Origin: Martelella radicis
GTDB lineage: Bacteria; Pseudomonadota; Alphaproteobacteria; Rhizobiales; Rhizobiaceae
NCBI RefSeq assembly: GCF_014196625.1
Contig: NZ_JACIDZ010000011.1
Location: forward strand, 62,001-126,000
Length of the DNA: 64,000 nucleotides
Reading direction: 5' to 3'
Shown piece after piece: positions 40,504-49,536 of the stretch. A program made the position numbers and the translations under genes. The notes beneath the pieces were generated by a model. The model was not told the DNA's origin. It saw only the letters and a list, made by a program, of their open reading frames with translations, and did not search any database. How positions within the stretch are numbered: position 1 is the first letter of the stretch; each line of letters starts with the position of its first letter.

Positions 40504-41000
40504 GCCCTCAAAATGCAGGAGTGCCCGACGATCGAGGAACGCGCACCAGTCGCCTTCCGAGTGACAGGATGCTTTTGGGAAGTGACGGCTTATTAGCCAG
40601 GCTCGCCTCACCAATTTGTGTGTTGCACTAGACGTGGTGGCTTGATCCGGGCCGAATTCGGGGAGGTGGGTCTTGGCCCGAAATGGAAAAAGGTGTAGTT
40701 AGCCAGCAACCTGCGAAATCGGTCTGCCCGTGGTGGATATCTGCACTTTGAAGTTAAGGTTGGGGTGTTTGGTGCTTGCCGGCGAAGGACACTAAACATC
40801 AGTGCTTTCAACTATTTGGAGGCAACAATGACTTACCGCATCCGAGGGGAGAGTGGCGTTCGAACTTGAAGGCGCTCGCCCCGCGGTGCCAATGGCAGCA
40901 GGGGCGGATGCGCCGAAGGGCTGCGGTATTCATGCGGTAGGTCCTTGGCATCTCTGAGCATTTCTAAGAAGTACGGTCTGTCAGTTCGGGGCAGACATAA
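40504..41000. other. Gene-poor gap upstream of the large glycosyltransferase
   Basis: About 500 bp. Short frames lack ribosome-binding sites or recognisable motifs. The sequence has the look of decayed or insertion-derived DNA, but no transposase motif or terminal repeat could be assigned. It presumably contains the promoter for the 3.6-kb gene. Confidence 0.4.
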
Positions 41001-44000
41001 ATGGATGATGAGAAGATGGTGCAGCTCACGGTTTCTGAGCAAAAGAAAACAAAACGTTCTCTTCGCTTGAAGTCTTTTTATCATCACCCATTTTCAAGCG
41101 AGAAGCGGAAGCATTACCGCAATCGCAAATTAGGCAAGCTGGCCGATGCTGCAGGCACGCCCGCGGCCGTCACTTCTGATCTCGGCCCCGGTTTCAGCGA
41201 GCGCGAAGAACGAAGAAAGATCAGATATACGGCGTTGTTGCGACATCCTTTCAGCGCCAGGAAGCGTCGGAAGTATCGGCGCAAGCGTCTGGACGCATTG
41301 GCGTTTGCGCTTTTGCCGCGCTTCGCCATGCCGGTTCCGCCCGCAAGAAAGCCGCATTCCGCTCGACCGGTCAAGGATTCTCCGGACCTCTGGTTCTATC
41401 TCGGCGACACGGTCGATTGGCTTGAAGTGCATGAGCGTTTCACCGGCGTCGGGCGTGTGTCGATTGAGCTGTTCGATGCGTTTCTGCAGGAGGCGACGGC
41501 ATCGATCCGGCCATGCCGCACCGGCCAATCCGACCTCGATATTGTCGGCATGAGCAGCGCGGAATTGCGCAGTGGTGTGCTCGACCGGCTGGATGAGCGC
41601 TACGGCATAGGCCTGGGGACATTCAGTGGCGGCGGCGCTCCGGCAAGGGGCGATCATGTTTTCTTCACGGGTTTGGTCTGGACGCCCAAATTCACCTCCC
41701 TTTTCCGCCACCTTTCTTCGAAGGGTATCGGTTTTTCCATTCTGGTCCATGACATCATCCCGCTTGAGGGAGGCGACCATGTGGAGGAGGCGGAAGCCGT
41801 AAATTTCGCAGAATGGCTGGCCGTTTCTCTTCAGACAGCTGACAGGCTTTACGTGTCGACGAACGTCGTTCGAGACCAGATCCTGCGTTGGGCGACGCTG
41901 GAAGGGATCGAAGTGGCGGCTGAGGTCGTCAAGATCTCCTTCGGGTCGAAGCCCTGGAGCGAGGACGAGCTTCAAGACGCCGAGGGACTGAAGGCGTGTT
42001 TCCCAACGCTTGATGCCGATGATTTCGTCTTGAGCGTGGGAACGATCGACCCACGCAAGAATCAGACCATGCTCTGCCGGCTATGGCGAAACCTGATCAG
42101 GAGCGGCCTCGATGTTCCACAACTGGTGCTGGCCGGACGCGACGATCTGGGACTAGGCAGCAAGCATTCGATCTTCAGCGATCTGATGCGATCAGGCAAA
42201 TTGCTGGTTCTGCCCGGGCTTGGCGACGCCGACATAGCCTCGCTGACTGCCGCCTGCAGGTTTACCGCCTTCCCCTCGACCAGCGAGGGCTATGGTTTGC
42301 CGGTTGCCGAAAGCCTGCGTCAAGGCAAGCTGTGCCTGGCATCCAGGCTTCCGGTGATCGAAGAGCAGGCAGGGGATCTGGCCTGGTATTTCGATGTTGA
42401 CGATCTTCAGCAGGCTGAAGCGCTGTTCCGCACGGCCATTCAGGACCGTGATGCCGTTGCCGCGGGTGAAGCGAAAATCAGGTCCGGCTTTGTCCGCCCC
42501 AGTTGGTCCGAGGCGGCAAAGCGTCTTGAAGCCGAAGGCCTTGAGGCGGCGCGCGAAAAGCCGATTTCCATTATTCCCGGACGGTTTCTTCCGGAGTTTC
42601 CGGGCGCCGAGACGTGCAACAAAACCGAAGTGTTGAACCTGGCGTCGCGCTGGTGCACGGTCGATGCGCCGGAAGTGTCGATCTTGATCGTGAACTGGAA
42701 TGCCGCGCCACTGACGCTCGAATGCATACGGCAGATCTGGATGCATACCGAGGGGCACACCTATGAGGTCATCATCGTCGACAATGGTTCGGACGAGGAC
42801 GACATTGTCCGCTTTTCAAGACCAATCCCGGGTGTGACCTTCATTCCGATCGGAAGAAACCGGTTCTTCGGCGAAGCCAACAACATCGCTGCCGAGGCGG
42901 CGCGCGGAAAATACGTCGTCCTGCTCAATAATGATGCCTTTCCGCAGGACAAATGGCTTGCGGCGCTGATGAATATGATGGCTGAAAATCCCGCCCTTGG
43001 CGCGGCTGGGCCCATGTTTCTCTGGCCTGACGGCCGTGTTCAGGAGGCCGGCGGCATGATCGACGAAGGCGGCTATCCGGTCCGATATGGCCGCGGGTTG
43101 GCCCACCCGACGCCGGACATCCTCATGGAGCGTTATGTCGACTACATATCGGCCGCTGCTCTGCTGATCGATCGCGCTCTGTTCGTGAAGGTTGGCGGGT
43201 TCGATCTCACATTTGAGCCCGCCTACTATGAAGACTCCGATTTGTGCTTCAAACTCAAGGCATTGGGGCATCCGGTTGGCTATTGTCCCGCAAGTCGCGT
43301 CATCCATATCGAAGGGGCGGCCGCAAACGGAAATACCAAGGCCGAGGCCAGGCGAAAGGCACTGGGTGACGCCAACCGCGACAAATTTGTGTCGCGCTGG
43401 GCCAGTTTCCTGAAACCGGATGGCGACAAGACGCCAGAATTCTCTGTCGAAAGTATTGTCCCAACCAGGTGGTCTTCGCCGCCCGGCGAGAACTGCCAGC
43501 GGCCCACTGCCGTCGTCTACACGCCCTATGCCGTGACGCCCGGCGGTGGAGAGCGCTATGTTCTGAGCGCGGCACGCCAGTTGGCGCGCACACATCGTGT
43601 CGAAGTTGTAACGCCTTATCGCTATTCGAACCTGCGGCTTCAACAGATTGGCTGCGCCCTCGATCTTGATCTCGGCATGTTGCGGTTCAAGACGCTCCAG
43701 GAATTCGAACAGGATCCTGAGCCGGACCTGATGTTGACGATGGGGAATGCGGTTCTGCCTCCGATTGCCGGTCGCGGACGCAAGACGGTCTATCATTGCC
43801 AGTTTCCTTTCCTCCTGAAGGAGGAGCAAGAAAGTGACGAGGCCATGCTGCGGAGTTACCAGGAGGTCATGGTAAACTCGGCCTTCACGCAAGGGTTCTA
43901 CGAGAGGCGCCTGGCGGAAGCCGGCATGGCCTCCATCCCGACGCGCATTGTCAATCCGCCGGTGCCGCCGGTGGCGCCGAGGACGCCACGCAAACGGTCC

Positions 44001-44615
44001 ATATTATCCGTCGGTCGTTTCATCGTCGGCGGTCATTCCAAGCGGCAGGATCTCCAGGTCGAGGCTTTTCGCGCGCTCATTGAAAGCGGCGTCGAGGACG
44101 TCGAGCTGCACCTGGCAGGTTCCTCGTTCCCTGAGGCGACCGATATCGACTTCCTGGCCGCGATCAGACAATCTGCATCCGATCTGCCGGTATACTTTCA
44201 TGTCAACTGCTCGGTGAGCGAACTCGAGACCCTCTATGGCGACAGCCTAATCTATTGGCACGCCACCGGTCTTGGCCGTGACCTGGAAGCTGAGCCGGAA
44301 AAGGCGGAGCACTTTGGCATCAGCATTGTCGAGGCTATGTCGGGCGGAGCCATCCCGATTGCGCTCCGTGCGGGCGGGCCGACAGAGATCATCACTGAAG
44401 GTGTCAACGGATTCTTCTATGATGATATCGAAGGTCTGGTCGATCAGACCAGACGCGTGCTGGATGAAACGCCGGAGGATGGGTTGAGGCAATTGAGCCG
44501 AGCGGCTCATGCACGCGCAGCGGATTTCAGCTACGATCGCTTCAACGCCGCGGTTTCCTCGCTTTTCGGGCTGGACAGTAGCGAAAGAGGCTCGGGCGTT
44601 TCCGGCAATGCCTAG
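41001..44615 (+). CDS. Three-domain glycosyltransferase GT4-GT2-GT4
   Basis: 1204 residues. A basic N-terminus (1-125) contains two copies of an H-P-F-S-x2-K-R-x3-Y-R-x3-L-x2-L-A unit (near 28 and 80). Domain 1 (about 130-530) is GT4-like with AFPSTSEGYGLPVAESLRQG near 424. Domain 2 (about 558-800) is GT2 with SILIVNWNAAPLTLECIRQI, VIIVDNGSDEDDIV and VLLNNDAFPQDKW. Domain 3 (about 835-1190) is GT4 with YTPYAVTPGGGERYVLSAAR and HFGISIVEAMSGG. Such fusions assemble several linkages of one polysaccharide repeat in the cytoplasm. It closes the island; composition is GC-typical. Confidence 0.9.
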   Translation: MDDEKMVQLTVSEQKKTKRSLRLKSFYHHPFSSEKRKHYRNRKLGKLADAAGTPAAVTSDLGPGFSEREERRKIRYTALLRHPFSARKRRKYRRKRLDALAFALLPRFAMPVPPARKPHSARPVKDSPDLWFYLGDTVDWLEVHERFTGVGRVSIELFDAFLQEATASIRPCRTGQSDLDIVGMSSAELRSGVLDRLDERYGIGLGTFSGGGAPARGDHVFFTGLVWTPKFTSLFRHLSSKGIGFSILVHDIIPLEGGDHVEEAEAVNFAEWLAVSLQTADRLYVSTNVVRDQILRWATLEGIEVAAEVVKISFGSKPWSEDELQDAEGLKACFPTLDADDFVLSVGTIDPRKNQTMLCRLWRNLIRSGLDVPQLVLAGRDDLGLGSKHSIFSDLMRSGKLLVLPGLGDADIASLTAACRFTAFPSTSEGYGLPVAESLRQGKLCLASRLPVIEEQAGDLAWYFDVDDLQQAEALFRTAIQDRDAVAAGEAKIRSGFVRPSWSEAAKRLEAEGLEAAREKPISIIPGRFLPEFPGAETCNKTEVLNLASRWCTVDAPEVSILIVNWNAAPLTLECIRQIWMHTEGHTYEVIIVDNGSDEDDIVRFSRPIPGVTFIPIGRNRFFGEANNIAAEAARGKYVVLLNNDAFPQDKWLAALMNMMAENPALGAAGPMFLWPDGRVQEAGGMIDEGGYPVRYGRGLAHPTPDILMERYVDYISAAALLIDRALFVKVGGFDLTFEPAYYEDSDLCFKLKALGHPVGYCPASRVIHIEGAAANGNTKAEARRKALGDANRDKFVSRWASFLKPDGDKTPEFSVESIVPTRWSSPPGENCQRPTAVVYTPYAVTPGGGERYVLSAARQLARTHRVEVVTPYRYSNLRLQQIGCALDLDLGMLRFKTLQEFEQDPEPDLMLTMGNAVLPPIAGRGRKTVYHCQFPFLLKEEQESDEAMLRSYQEVMVNSAFTQGFYERRLAEAGMASIPTRIVNPPVPPVAPRTPRKRSILSVGRFIVGGHSKRQDLQVEAFRALIESGVEDVELHLAGSSFPEATDIDFLAAIRQSASDLPVYFHVNCSVSELETLYGDSLIYWHATGLGRDLEAEPEKAEHFGISIVEAMSGGAIPIALRAGGPTEIITEGVNGFFYDDIEGLVDQTRRVLDETPEDGLRQLSRAAHARAADFSYDRFNAAVSSLFGLDSSERGSGVSGNA

Positions 44616-44629
44616 AGTATCCGTGTTGC

Positions 44630-44718
44630 TCAAGCCCGTTTCCTGACCCATTTCCGATTATCGCGGAGCAATGCATTTGCGATTACGACGAGCTTTCGCA
44701 TGACCGCTGCTATCGCGA
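44630..44718 (-). pseudogene. Remnant C-terminus of an IS110-family transposase
   Basis: The minus strand reads VAIAAVMRKLVVIANALLRD then NRKWVRKRA and a stop at 44630, preceded by an in-frame TAA. The form A-V-M-R-K-L...N-A-L-L-R-D-x-R-x-W is the usual end of IS110/IS116/IS902 transposases. Only about 28 codons survive. It lies 15 bp after the 3.6-kb glycosyltransferase gene and marks the island edge. Confidence 0.65.
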
Positions 44719-45095
44719 CTTAAGAGCATTTCGCAGTCAGATGCGAGCAGCTTGCCGCTTACGGTCTTTGGCCCGGCGCTTGCGAGCAAGATTAGCGGTT
44801 GACCTGCGCATCTTGCACATCCCAAGTCAGGCCTGCGTCACAATGTGTCCTTGCAATCTAGATTGCTTCCGTCGTGATGCCGAATGAAGGTCCTGGGGCA
44901 AATCGTGCGGCCTCGAGGTGTGACTGCTGCAAGCGGCGGGTAGGCGTCGGCAACATGGGCACGCGGGCTGCGGCGCCTGGGCTACGTGATGTCCGCATTG
45001 GGTCGAGGAATGATGCAGGCTCAAGCCGGTTGATAAACTTACCGGCGCCAGGCCGCTCACCGTGCTGCAGTTGCTCGTTGGAAAAGGCGGGAGGC
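44719..45095. other. Gap with no recognised gene, probably IS debris
   Basis: About 380 bp after the transposase remnant. No frame carries a recognisable motif or ribosome-binding site. Terminal repeats of the lost insertion could not be identified by eye. Confidence 0.4.
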
Positions 45096-45125
45096 GAAAA
45101 AGGGTCGCGGCATTCGCGCCGCGAC
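45096..45125 (-). terminator. Rho-independent terminator of the HAD phosphatase gene
   Basis: GTCGCGGC (45104-45111) and GCCGCGAC (45118-45125) form an 8-bp stem; on the minus strand it is followed by CCCTTTTT. It lies 10 bp after the stop at 45135. Confidence 0.85.
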
Positions 45126-45134
45126 CGAGGTGGG

Positions 45135-46160
45135 TTACTTCGCCGCTTCCGGGAAGATCGCTGACCAGTCATTTTTCATGCTGATCACGGTCCAGTCGCT
45201 GGCATCCGCCTCGTCGAGGGTGGACTGCGACATGTGACCAAAGGGGGAATCGGGCAGTCCGCCTGCAGGCCCATAGGCATATTCGCGAGTTCCGTCATCG
45301 TGATGGACCAGCATCATCAAGGTTGCGGCATCGCCGGCAGCGGTCCATTCCAGCATCTGGCGGTCGCCGTCGGAATTGCCGAAGGCGGCAACGGGCCGTT
45401 TGCCGATGAAGGCGTTGATGCCGACGGGTTTGCCGTCCTTGTCATCGTCGAAAGCGACTTCGGCGAGCCTGGTGAGTTGCGGTTTGCCGTCGATGATCTC
45501 GAACTTGGTCTTGACCGAAGAGCCGACGACCTGCTCGGGGGGAATGCCGTAGACATCCTCGGTGATGACGCGCATGAACTCGATGCCGCCGCCGGAGACG
45601 ATATAGGTCTTGAACTCATTGTCGCGAAAGTAGTCGAGCACTTCCAGCATCGGCTGGTAGGCGAGCTCGGTATAGGGGCGGTCGAAGCGCGGGTGTTTGG
45701 CCGTCTTGAACCAGTCGGCGACGATTGTCTCGAATTCCGCCGTGCTCATGCCGGTATGGGTCGCCATGACCAACTGGGCCACACCTTTCTCGCCGCTCTT
45801 CGCCAGCCCCTTCATGTCGCCGGCGAGCACGGACTTGAACGGCTCGGTCGTCTTCCATTCCGGATGCTGCGGCGCCAACGCCTTGACGCGGTCGAGCGCG
45901 AAGGCAAGCTGGGTATACATGGGATGCTCGGTCCACAGCGTGCCGTCATTGTCGAAGACGGCGATCCGGTCCGCCGGCGCGACATAATTGGGGCCGGTCT
46001 CATCCGTGGCGCGTGCCACGAAGTCGAGAATGGTCTGCTTGGTGTCGCCCGCGTTCCAGGAGGGAAGCGGGTCTTTTTCCTGGGCCTCGGCGAATGCCAC
46101 CATCGCGAATGCCAGGACGGGCGCGACCAGCGCGACCCGGAAATTCCTGCTCATTTTCAT
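45135..46160 (-). CDS. Secreted HAD-family phosphatase
   Basis: 341 residues. Signal peptide MKMSRNFRVALVAPVLAFAM with cleavage after AEA near 26. HAD motif I FDNDGTLW near 68 (two nucleophile-region Asp), motif II TYIVSGGG near 180, and motif III/IV FGNSDGDRQML near 255. The fold matches phosphoserine phosphatase-like enzymes exported to the periplasm. It follows the secreted sulfatase gene on the same strand, separated by a hairpin, so both may liberate inorganic ester groups from environmental substrates. Substrate unknown. Confidence 0.88.
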   Translation of the reverse strand: MKMSRNFRVALVAPVLAFAMVAFAEAQEKDPLPSWNAGDTKQTILDFVARATDETGPNYVAPADRIAVFDNDGTLWTEHPMYTQLAFALDRVKALAPQHPEWKTTEPFKSVLAGDMKGLAKSGEKGVAQLVMATHTGMSTAEFETIVADWFKTAKHPRFDRPYTELAYQPMLEVLDYFRDNEFKTYIVSGGGIEFMRVITEDVYGIPPEQVVGSSVKTKFEIIDGKPQLTRLAEVAFDDDKDGKPVGINAFIGKRPVAAFGNSDGDRQMLEWTAAGDAATLMMLVHHDDGTREYAYGPAGGLPDSPFGHMSQSTLDEADASDWTVISMKNDWSAIFPEAAK

Positions 46161-46190
46161 TGCATGTTTCCTCAGTTATCCGCTGAACGG

Positions 46191-46214
46191 AAAAGGCGAC
46201 CCCGGGGCCGCCTT
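46191..46214 (-). terminator. Hairpin between sulfatase and HAD genes
   Basis: AAGGCGAC-CCCGGGG-CCGCCTT is a near-perfect palindrome (one mismatched pair); on the minus strand it is followed by TTTTCC. It lies 24 bp after the sulfatase stop and may terminate or reduce read-through into the HAD gene. Confidence 0.6.
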
Positions 46215-46237
46215 CTCTCGAAATTTCGACTTCGGAA

Positions 46238-47977
46238 CTAGTCGCGCGCGGCGTTCGAGTTCTTCACCTGCTCCATGACCGCATCAAGGTTGTAGGCGGC
46301 CGGCTGTTGCAGCGGCGGGAACTCCTTGTAGGTCTCCAGTTCCTTCATCCACAGCGCCTGGCCGATGGGCAGCATGTTCCAGTCATAGGCATAGGCCGTC
46401 GCCGGAGCGCCGAGCGCGCCGCCAACGCCGTTGAACGTCTTGGAGAACGTGCCGATCGACTGTTCGAAGGGGTCGCGCTTGATGTTGACCACCTGCGTCC
46501 AGCTATAGTTCTCGACGCCGTTGAAGGTCTTGGTCGGGTCCTGGTCGACCATGGCGAAATACATCTTCCAGTTTTTGTAGCGAACCGCGGAAGCCGTCTT
46601 GCCGGAATAGTAGAAGAAGGTGTCACGGTTCGAACCGCCCTTGCCGGTCAGCGATCCGACCTGATTGACGCCGTCGATCGTTGTCTTGACGATGCCGGGA
46701 TATTCGCCGGCCTCGATCTGCTTCTTCAGGTCGTCGCCCTTCGCGCCGCCGGCAAGTTCGACCAACGTCGGCACCCAGTCGAGCGCCGCGAAGATATCGT
46801 TGTTGACGGTGCCGGGCTTGATGTGGCCGGGCCAGCGCACGACGAGCGGAACGCGCATGCCGCCTTCCCAGGTCGTCAGCTTGCCGCCGGCAAACGGGGT
46901 GACGCCGCCATCGGGGAAGGTGATGGTTTCCGCGCCATTGTCGGTGGTGAAGACGACGATGGTGTTGTCGAGCTCGCCCATGTCCTCGAGCTTTTGCAGC
47001 ACGACGCCGATATTGTCGTCGACCTGCTTCATCGCGGCTTCGTTGACGCCCCAGTCCTTGCCGCCTCTGGTGCCGAGCATGGCCTGATATTTGTCGGACA
47101 GAACCGTGGTGACGTGCATGCGCGCCGGGTTGTACCAGACGAAGAAGGGCTTGCCGGTCTTGTCGGGGTCCTTGCGGTCGAGGAAGTCGACGACCTTGGC
47201 GGAGATCTCCTCGTCAACCGTCTTGGAGCGCTCGAGCGTCAGCGGGCCTTCGTCCTTGCAGCTCTGGTTGTCTCCCGTGCCGTCCGATGATGTGCAGGCG
47301 ATCACCGGGCGCGGCGGCGTCATGCAGAGGCCCTCGGAGGGGTCGATCGCGCCGGGCGGATCGGAAAGGCCGGGCACGGGCGTATTGGTGCAGGGCGGCG
47401 CGACAGCCTGGTCCGTCGGGCTGGAATTGATATCGGGGAAGGAGACGCCCTGCATTGCGTCGAGGTGGTAGAGATAGCCCCAGAATTCCTCGAAACCATG
47501 GGCCGTCGGCAGGGATTCCGCCGTGTCGCCCAGATGGTTCTTGCCGAATTCGCCGGTCGTATAGCCGAGGTCGCGCAGGAAGACGGCAAGCGAGGGGGTG
47601 CCCTTGCGCAGATAGGACTCCGAGCCCGGAATCTCCGGCAACAGCATGCCGGCGCGCACCGGGTTCATGCCGGTGAAGAAGGCGGTGCGGCCCGCCGTGC
47701 AGCTCTGCTGGGCGTAATAGTCGGTGAACATTGCGCCTTCATAGCCGATCCGGTCGATATTCGGCGTTTCGCCGACCATCAGGCCGCGGTGGTAGATGCC
47801 CGGCTGCATGTAGCCGACATCGTCTGCCATGATGAACATGATGTTGGGTTGGGCCGGCGTGGTGCCAGCGCTGTCCTGGGCGAGTGCGCTCATCCCCGTC
47901 AGGGCCGAGGCGCAAAGGGCAGCGGCCATCACGGCCCCCGTCTTTGCCATGCGTGCAGGCTTGAAACTCAGTGTCAT
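46238..47977 (-). CDS. Secreted type I sulfatase (arylsulfatase family)
   Basis: 579 residues from the ATG at 47977 with GGAGGG upstream. Signal peptide with cleavage after ALA near 33. Metal-binding NIMFIMADDVGY near 45-56, and the formylglycine motif C-T-A-G-R with Cys93 to be oxidised, then TGMNPVRAG. A second metal site is TTDNGAETITFPDGG. Four extra Cys in the 200-260 insert may form disulfides in the periplasm. It hydrolyses sulfate esters. Activity needs a formylglycine-generating enzyme encoded elsewhere. It is divergent from the AraC regulator. Confidence 0.93.
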   Translation of the reverse strand: MTLSFKPARMAKTGAVMAAALCASALTGMSALAQDSAGTTPAQPNIMFIMADDVGYMQPGIYHRGLMVGETPNIDRIGYEGAMFTDYYAQQSCTAGRTAFFTGMNPVRAGMLLPEIPGSESYLRKGTPSLAVFLRDLGYTTGEFGKNHLGDTAESLPTAHGFEEFWGYLYHLDAMQGVSFPDINSSPTDQAVAPPCTNTPVPGLSDPPGAIDPSEGLCMTPPRPVIACTSSDGTGDNQSCKDEGPLTLERSKTVDEEISAKVVDFLDRKDPDKTGKPFFVWYNPARMHVTTVLSDKYQAMLGTRGGKDWGVNEAAMKQVDDNIGVVLQKLEDMGELDNTIVVFTTDNGAETITFPDGGVTPFAGGKLTTWEGGMRVPLVVRWPGHIKPGTVNNDIFAALDWVPTLVELAGGAKGDDLKKQIEAGEYPGIVKTTIDGVNQVGSLTGKGGSNRDTFFYYSGKTASAVRYKNWKMYFAMVDQDPTKTFNGVENYSWTQVVNIKRDPFEQSIGTFSKTFNGVGGALGAPATAYAYDWNMLPIGQALWMKELETYKEFPPLQQPAAYNLDAVMEQVKNSNAARD

Positions 47978-48228
47978 GGGTAGTCCCTCCATCTCGCTCC
48001 GGCTTGGCCCGGGCGTCGCTAGAATGGTTGCGAATGCGTCAAGTGCGTTGTCGGACGGCAGGTTGCCGCGCAGACCGAAATTGGTGTGACCCCCGAAGCG
48101 GCCGTTGGACCGCTTCCACTTGTCTGAACTTGTCTTGTCGTCATCTGCGCGTTGAGGTTGATGCCTAAAATTGCTATGTCAGACACGGCATGAGTATCGT
48201 CAGTTCCGCCTGCGGGCTGATGGAGTAG

Positions 48229-48323
48229 CATTTGACGCTTGTTCAGTTTAAATCGGTTCGCACCCGTCCCTTGGTGCTCTATTTAAGTATCGTCAAATGA
48301 GGCAGATAGCTTTTCATTTGACG
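48229..48323. promoter_or_regulatory. Three CATTTGACG boxes, probable AraC binding sites
   Basis: CATTTGACG occurs at 48229-48237 and 48315-48323 and inverted (CGTCAAATG) at 48291-48299, all exact. A half match (TATCGTCA) is at 48195 and repeats within the inverted box. They lie between the divergent sulfatase and AraC genes, the last just before the araC start. Confidence 0.65.
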
Positions 48324-48334
48324 TCACTTTGGAG

Positions 48335-49390
48335 ATGACAGTGCCGAAAAGAAGAGGTTCAGTCGCGCTTGCGCGCCTGCGAGGGATCGGGCCGCTACCG
48401 GTGATGATCGAAGAGGCGGCCGGTGAACGCGGACTGATCAGGGCGTTTCAGATATCCGGCCTTCCTCTCGAGATCCTCGAACACAAGGATATGCCGATAC
48501 CGCTGAACCTGATGAGCGCGCTCTTCGAGACCAGCGCCAAGGCGCTCGGCGATCGGGGCTTCGGTTTGTCGGTCGGAAAACAGATGTCCTATCAGGTCTA
48601 TGGACAATGGTCCGAATACGCGGCGCAGGCTGGGCGTTTGGGCGAAGCACTGCTCCGCGCCTCTGCGACGGTCGAATCGCAATTATTCGGTACGACGATG
48701 ACGTTGGGACCGGAAGATGGCCGGTGGATCTGGCGGGTTGTCCCGCCGCTCGGTCACGAAACAAGCGTGCAATACGCCGACCATATCATCTTTCCCATGC
48801 TGGCATTCGCGCAAATCTATCTCGGTTCGGGTTGGCGGCCGGACTTTGTCGAGGTTGGCTATTCGCGCGATAGCGTCGCGGCGGCAATTGAGAACGCGCT
48901 TCAGACCGGTCTGCGCTGCAATCGGGGCGGGGTTGCGCTTCCCTTTTCGCCGGAGGATCTCGCCCGACCGCATCCTGCGGCGGCCGCGGCGGGACCGGCG
49001 TCGATTGCCCTTCCAAACGTGGTGGACGACCTCGTGTTGAAGGAGGCGCCCGAACCGGCGCGTTCGTTCTCGGCGATTGTGTCGGTGCGGCTTCTGGCTG
49101 GCGATACCGATATCGAGGGTGCTGCTGAGATCGCCGGTTTCGGCGTACAGGGCCTGCAACGGCGCCTGCGAACCACGGGATATACCTATCGCGACATCAT
49201 CGAGGTGGCGCGGCGAGAGCGGGCATTGACGCTACTGGCGCAGACCGATTTATCTGTCTCGCAGATCGCACTTGCCCTCGGTTACGAGGAACATGCGAAT
49301 TTCAGTCGGGCCTTCCAGCGCTGGATGGGGTGTTCTCCGTCTGAATTCAGGGCTGCAAGGAAGCAGACCTGTCCGTCGACGGTCGGGTGA
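48335..49390 (+). CDS. AraC-family transcriptional regulator
   Basis: About 351 residues from the ATG at 48335; the GTG at 48341 has the better-spaced GGAG and the TTG at 48329 is a third option. N-terminal ligand domain of the Arabinose_bd/OruR type (PLPVMIEEAAGERGLIRAFQ; MPIPLNLMSALFETSAKALG), then two HTH motifs at about 250-345 (GAAEIAGFGVQGLQRRLRTT and VSQIALALGYEEHANFSRAF). It likely activates the divergent sulfatase gene through the CATTTGACG boxes. Confidence 0.9.
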   Translation: MTVPKRRGSVALARLRGIGPLPVMIEEAAGERGLIRAFQISGLPLEILEHKDMPIPLNLMSALFETSAKALGDRGFGLSVGKQMSYQVYGQWSEYAAQAGRLGEALLRASATVESQLFGTTMTLGPEDGRWIWRVVPPLGHETSVQYADHIIFPMLAFAQIYLGSGWRPDFVEVGYSRDSVAAAIENALQTGLRCNRGGVALPFSPEDLARPHPAAAAAGPASIALPNVVDDLVLKEAPEPARSFSAIVSVRLLAGDTDIEGAAEIAGFGVQGLQRRLRTTGYTYRDIIEVARRERALTLLAQTDLSVSQIALALGYEEHANFSRAFQRWMGCSPSEFRAARKQTCPSTVG

Positions 49391-49415
49391 GAAATTGTGT
49401 CTTGCGAGAGCAGAA

Positions 49416-49465
49416 CATCCCCGGAGGCGAAGCCTGCCGGGGATGCGGTTCGCGCAGAGCGCGAA
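49416..49465. terminator. Two hairpins between convergent araC and cupin genes
   Basis: CATCCCCGG (49416-49424) pairs with CCGGGGATG (49437-49445) with an inner AGGC/GCCT stem, and TTCGCGC pairs with GCGCGAA (49449-49465). They lie between tail-to-tail genes and may act as bidirectional terminators; long T-runs are lacking. Confidence 0.5.
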
Positions 49466-49536
49466 AAGGCGTTTACGCCGATTGGCCGTCGGAGCGGCGT
49501 CTTGCCTTTTCCTCTGCCGCGGCGTGGTAGAACGCG

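Noticed and set aside
40504-41000. Possible insertion-sequence remnant before the large glycosyltransferase
   Set aside because: No transposase motif or terminal repeat could be identified; left as an unassigned gap.
42816-43892. 358-codon minus-strand open frame inside the triple glycosyltransferase gene
   Set aside because: No start context; the plus-strand GT2 and GT4 domains are continuous across it.
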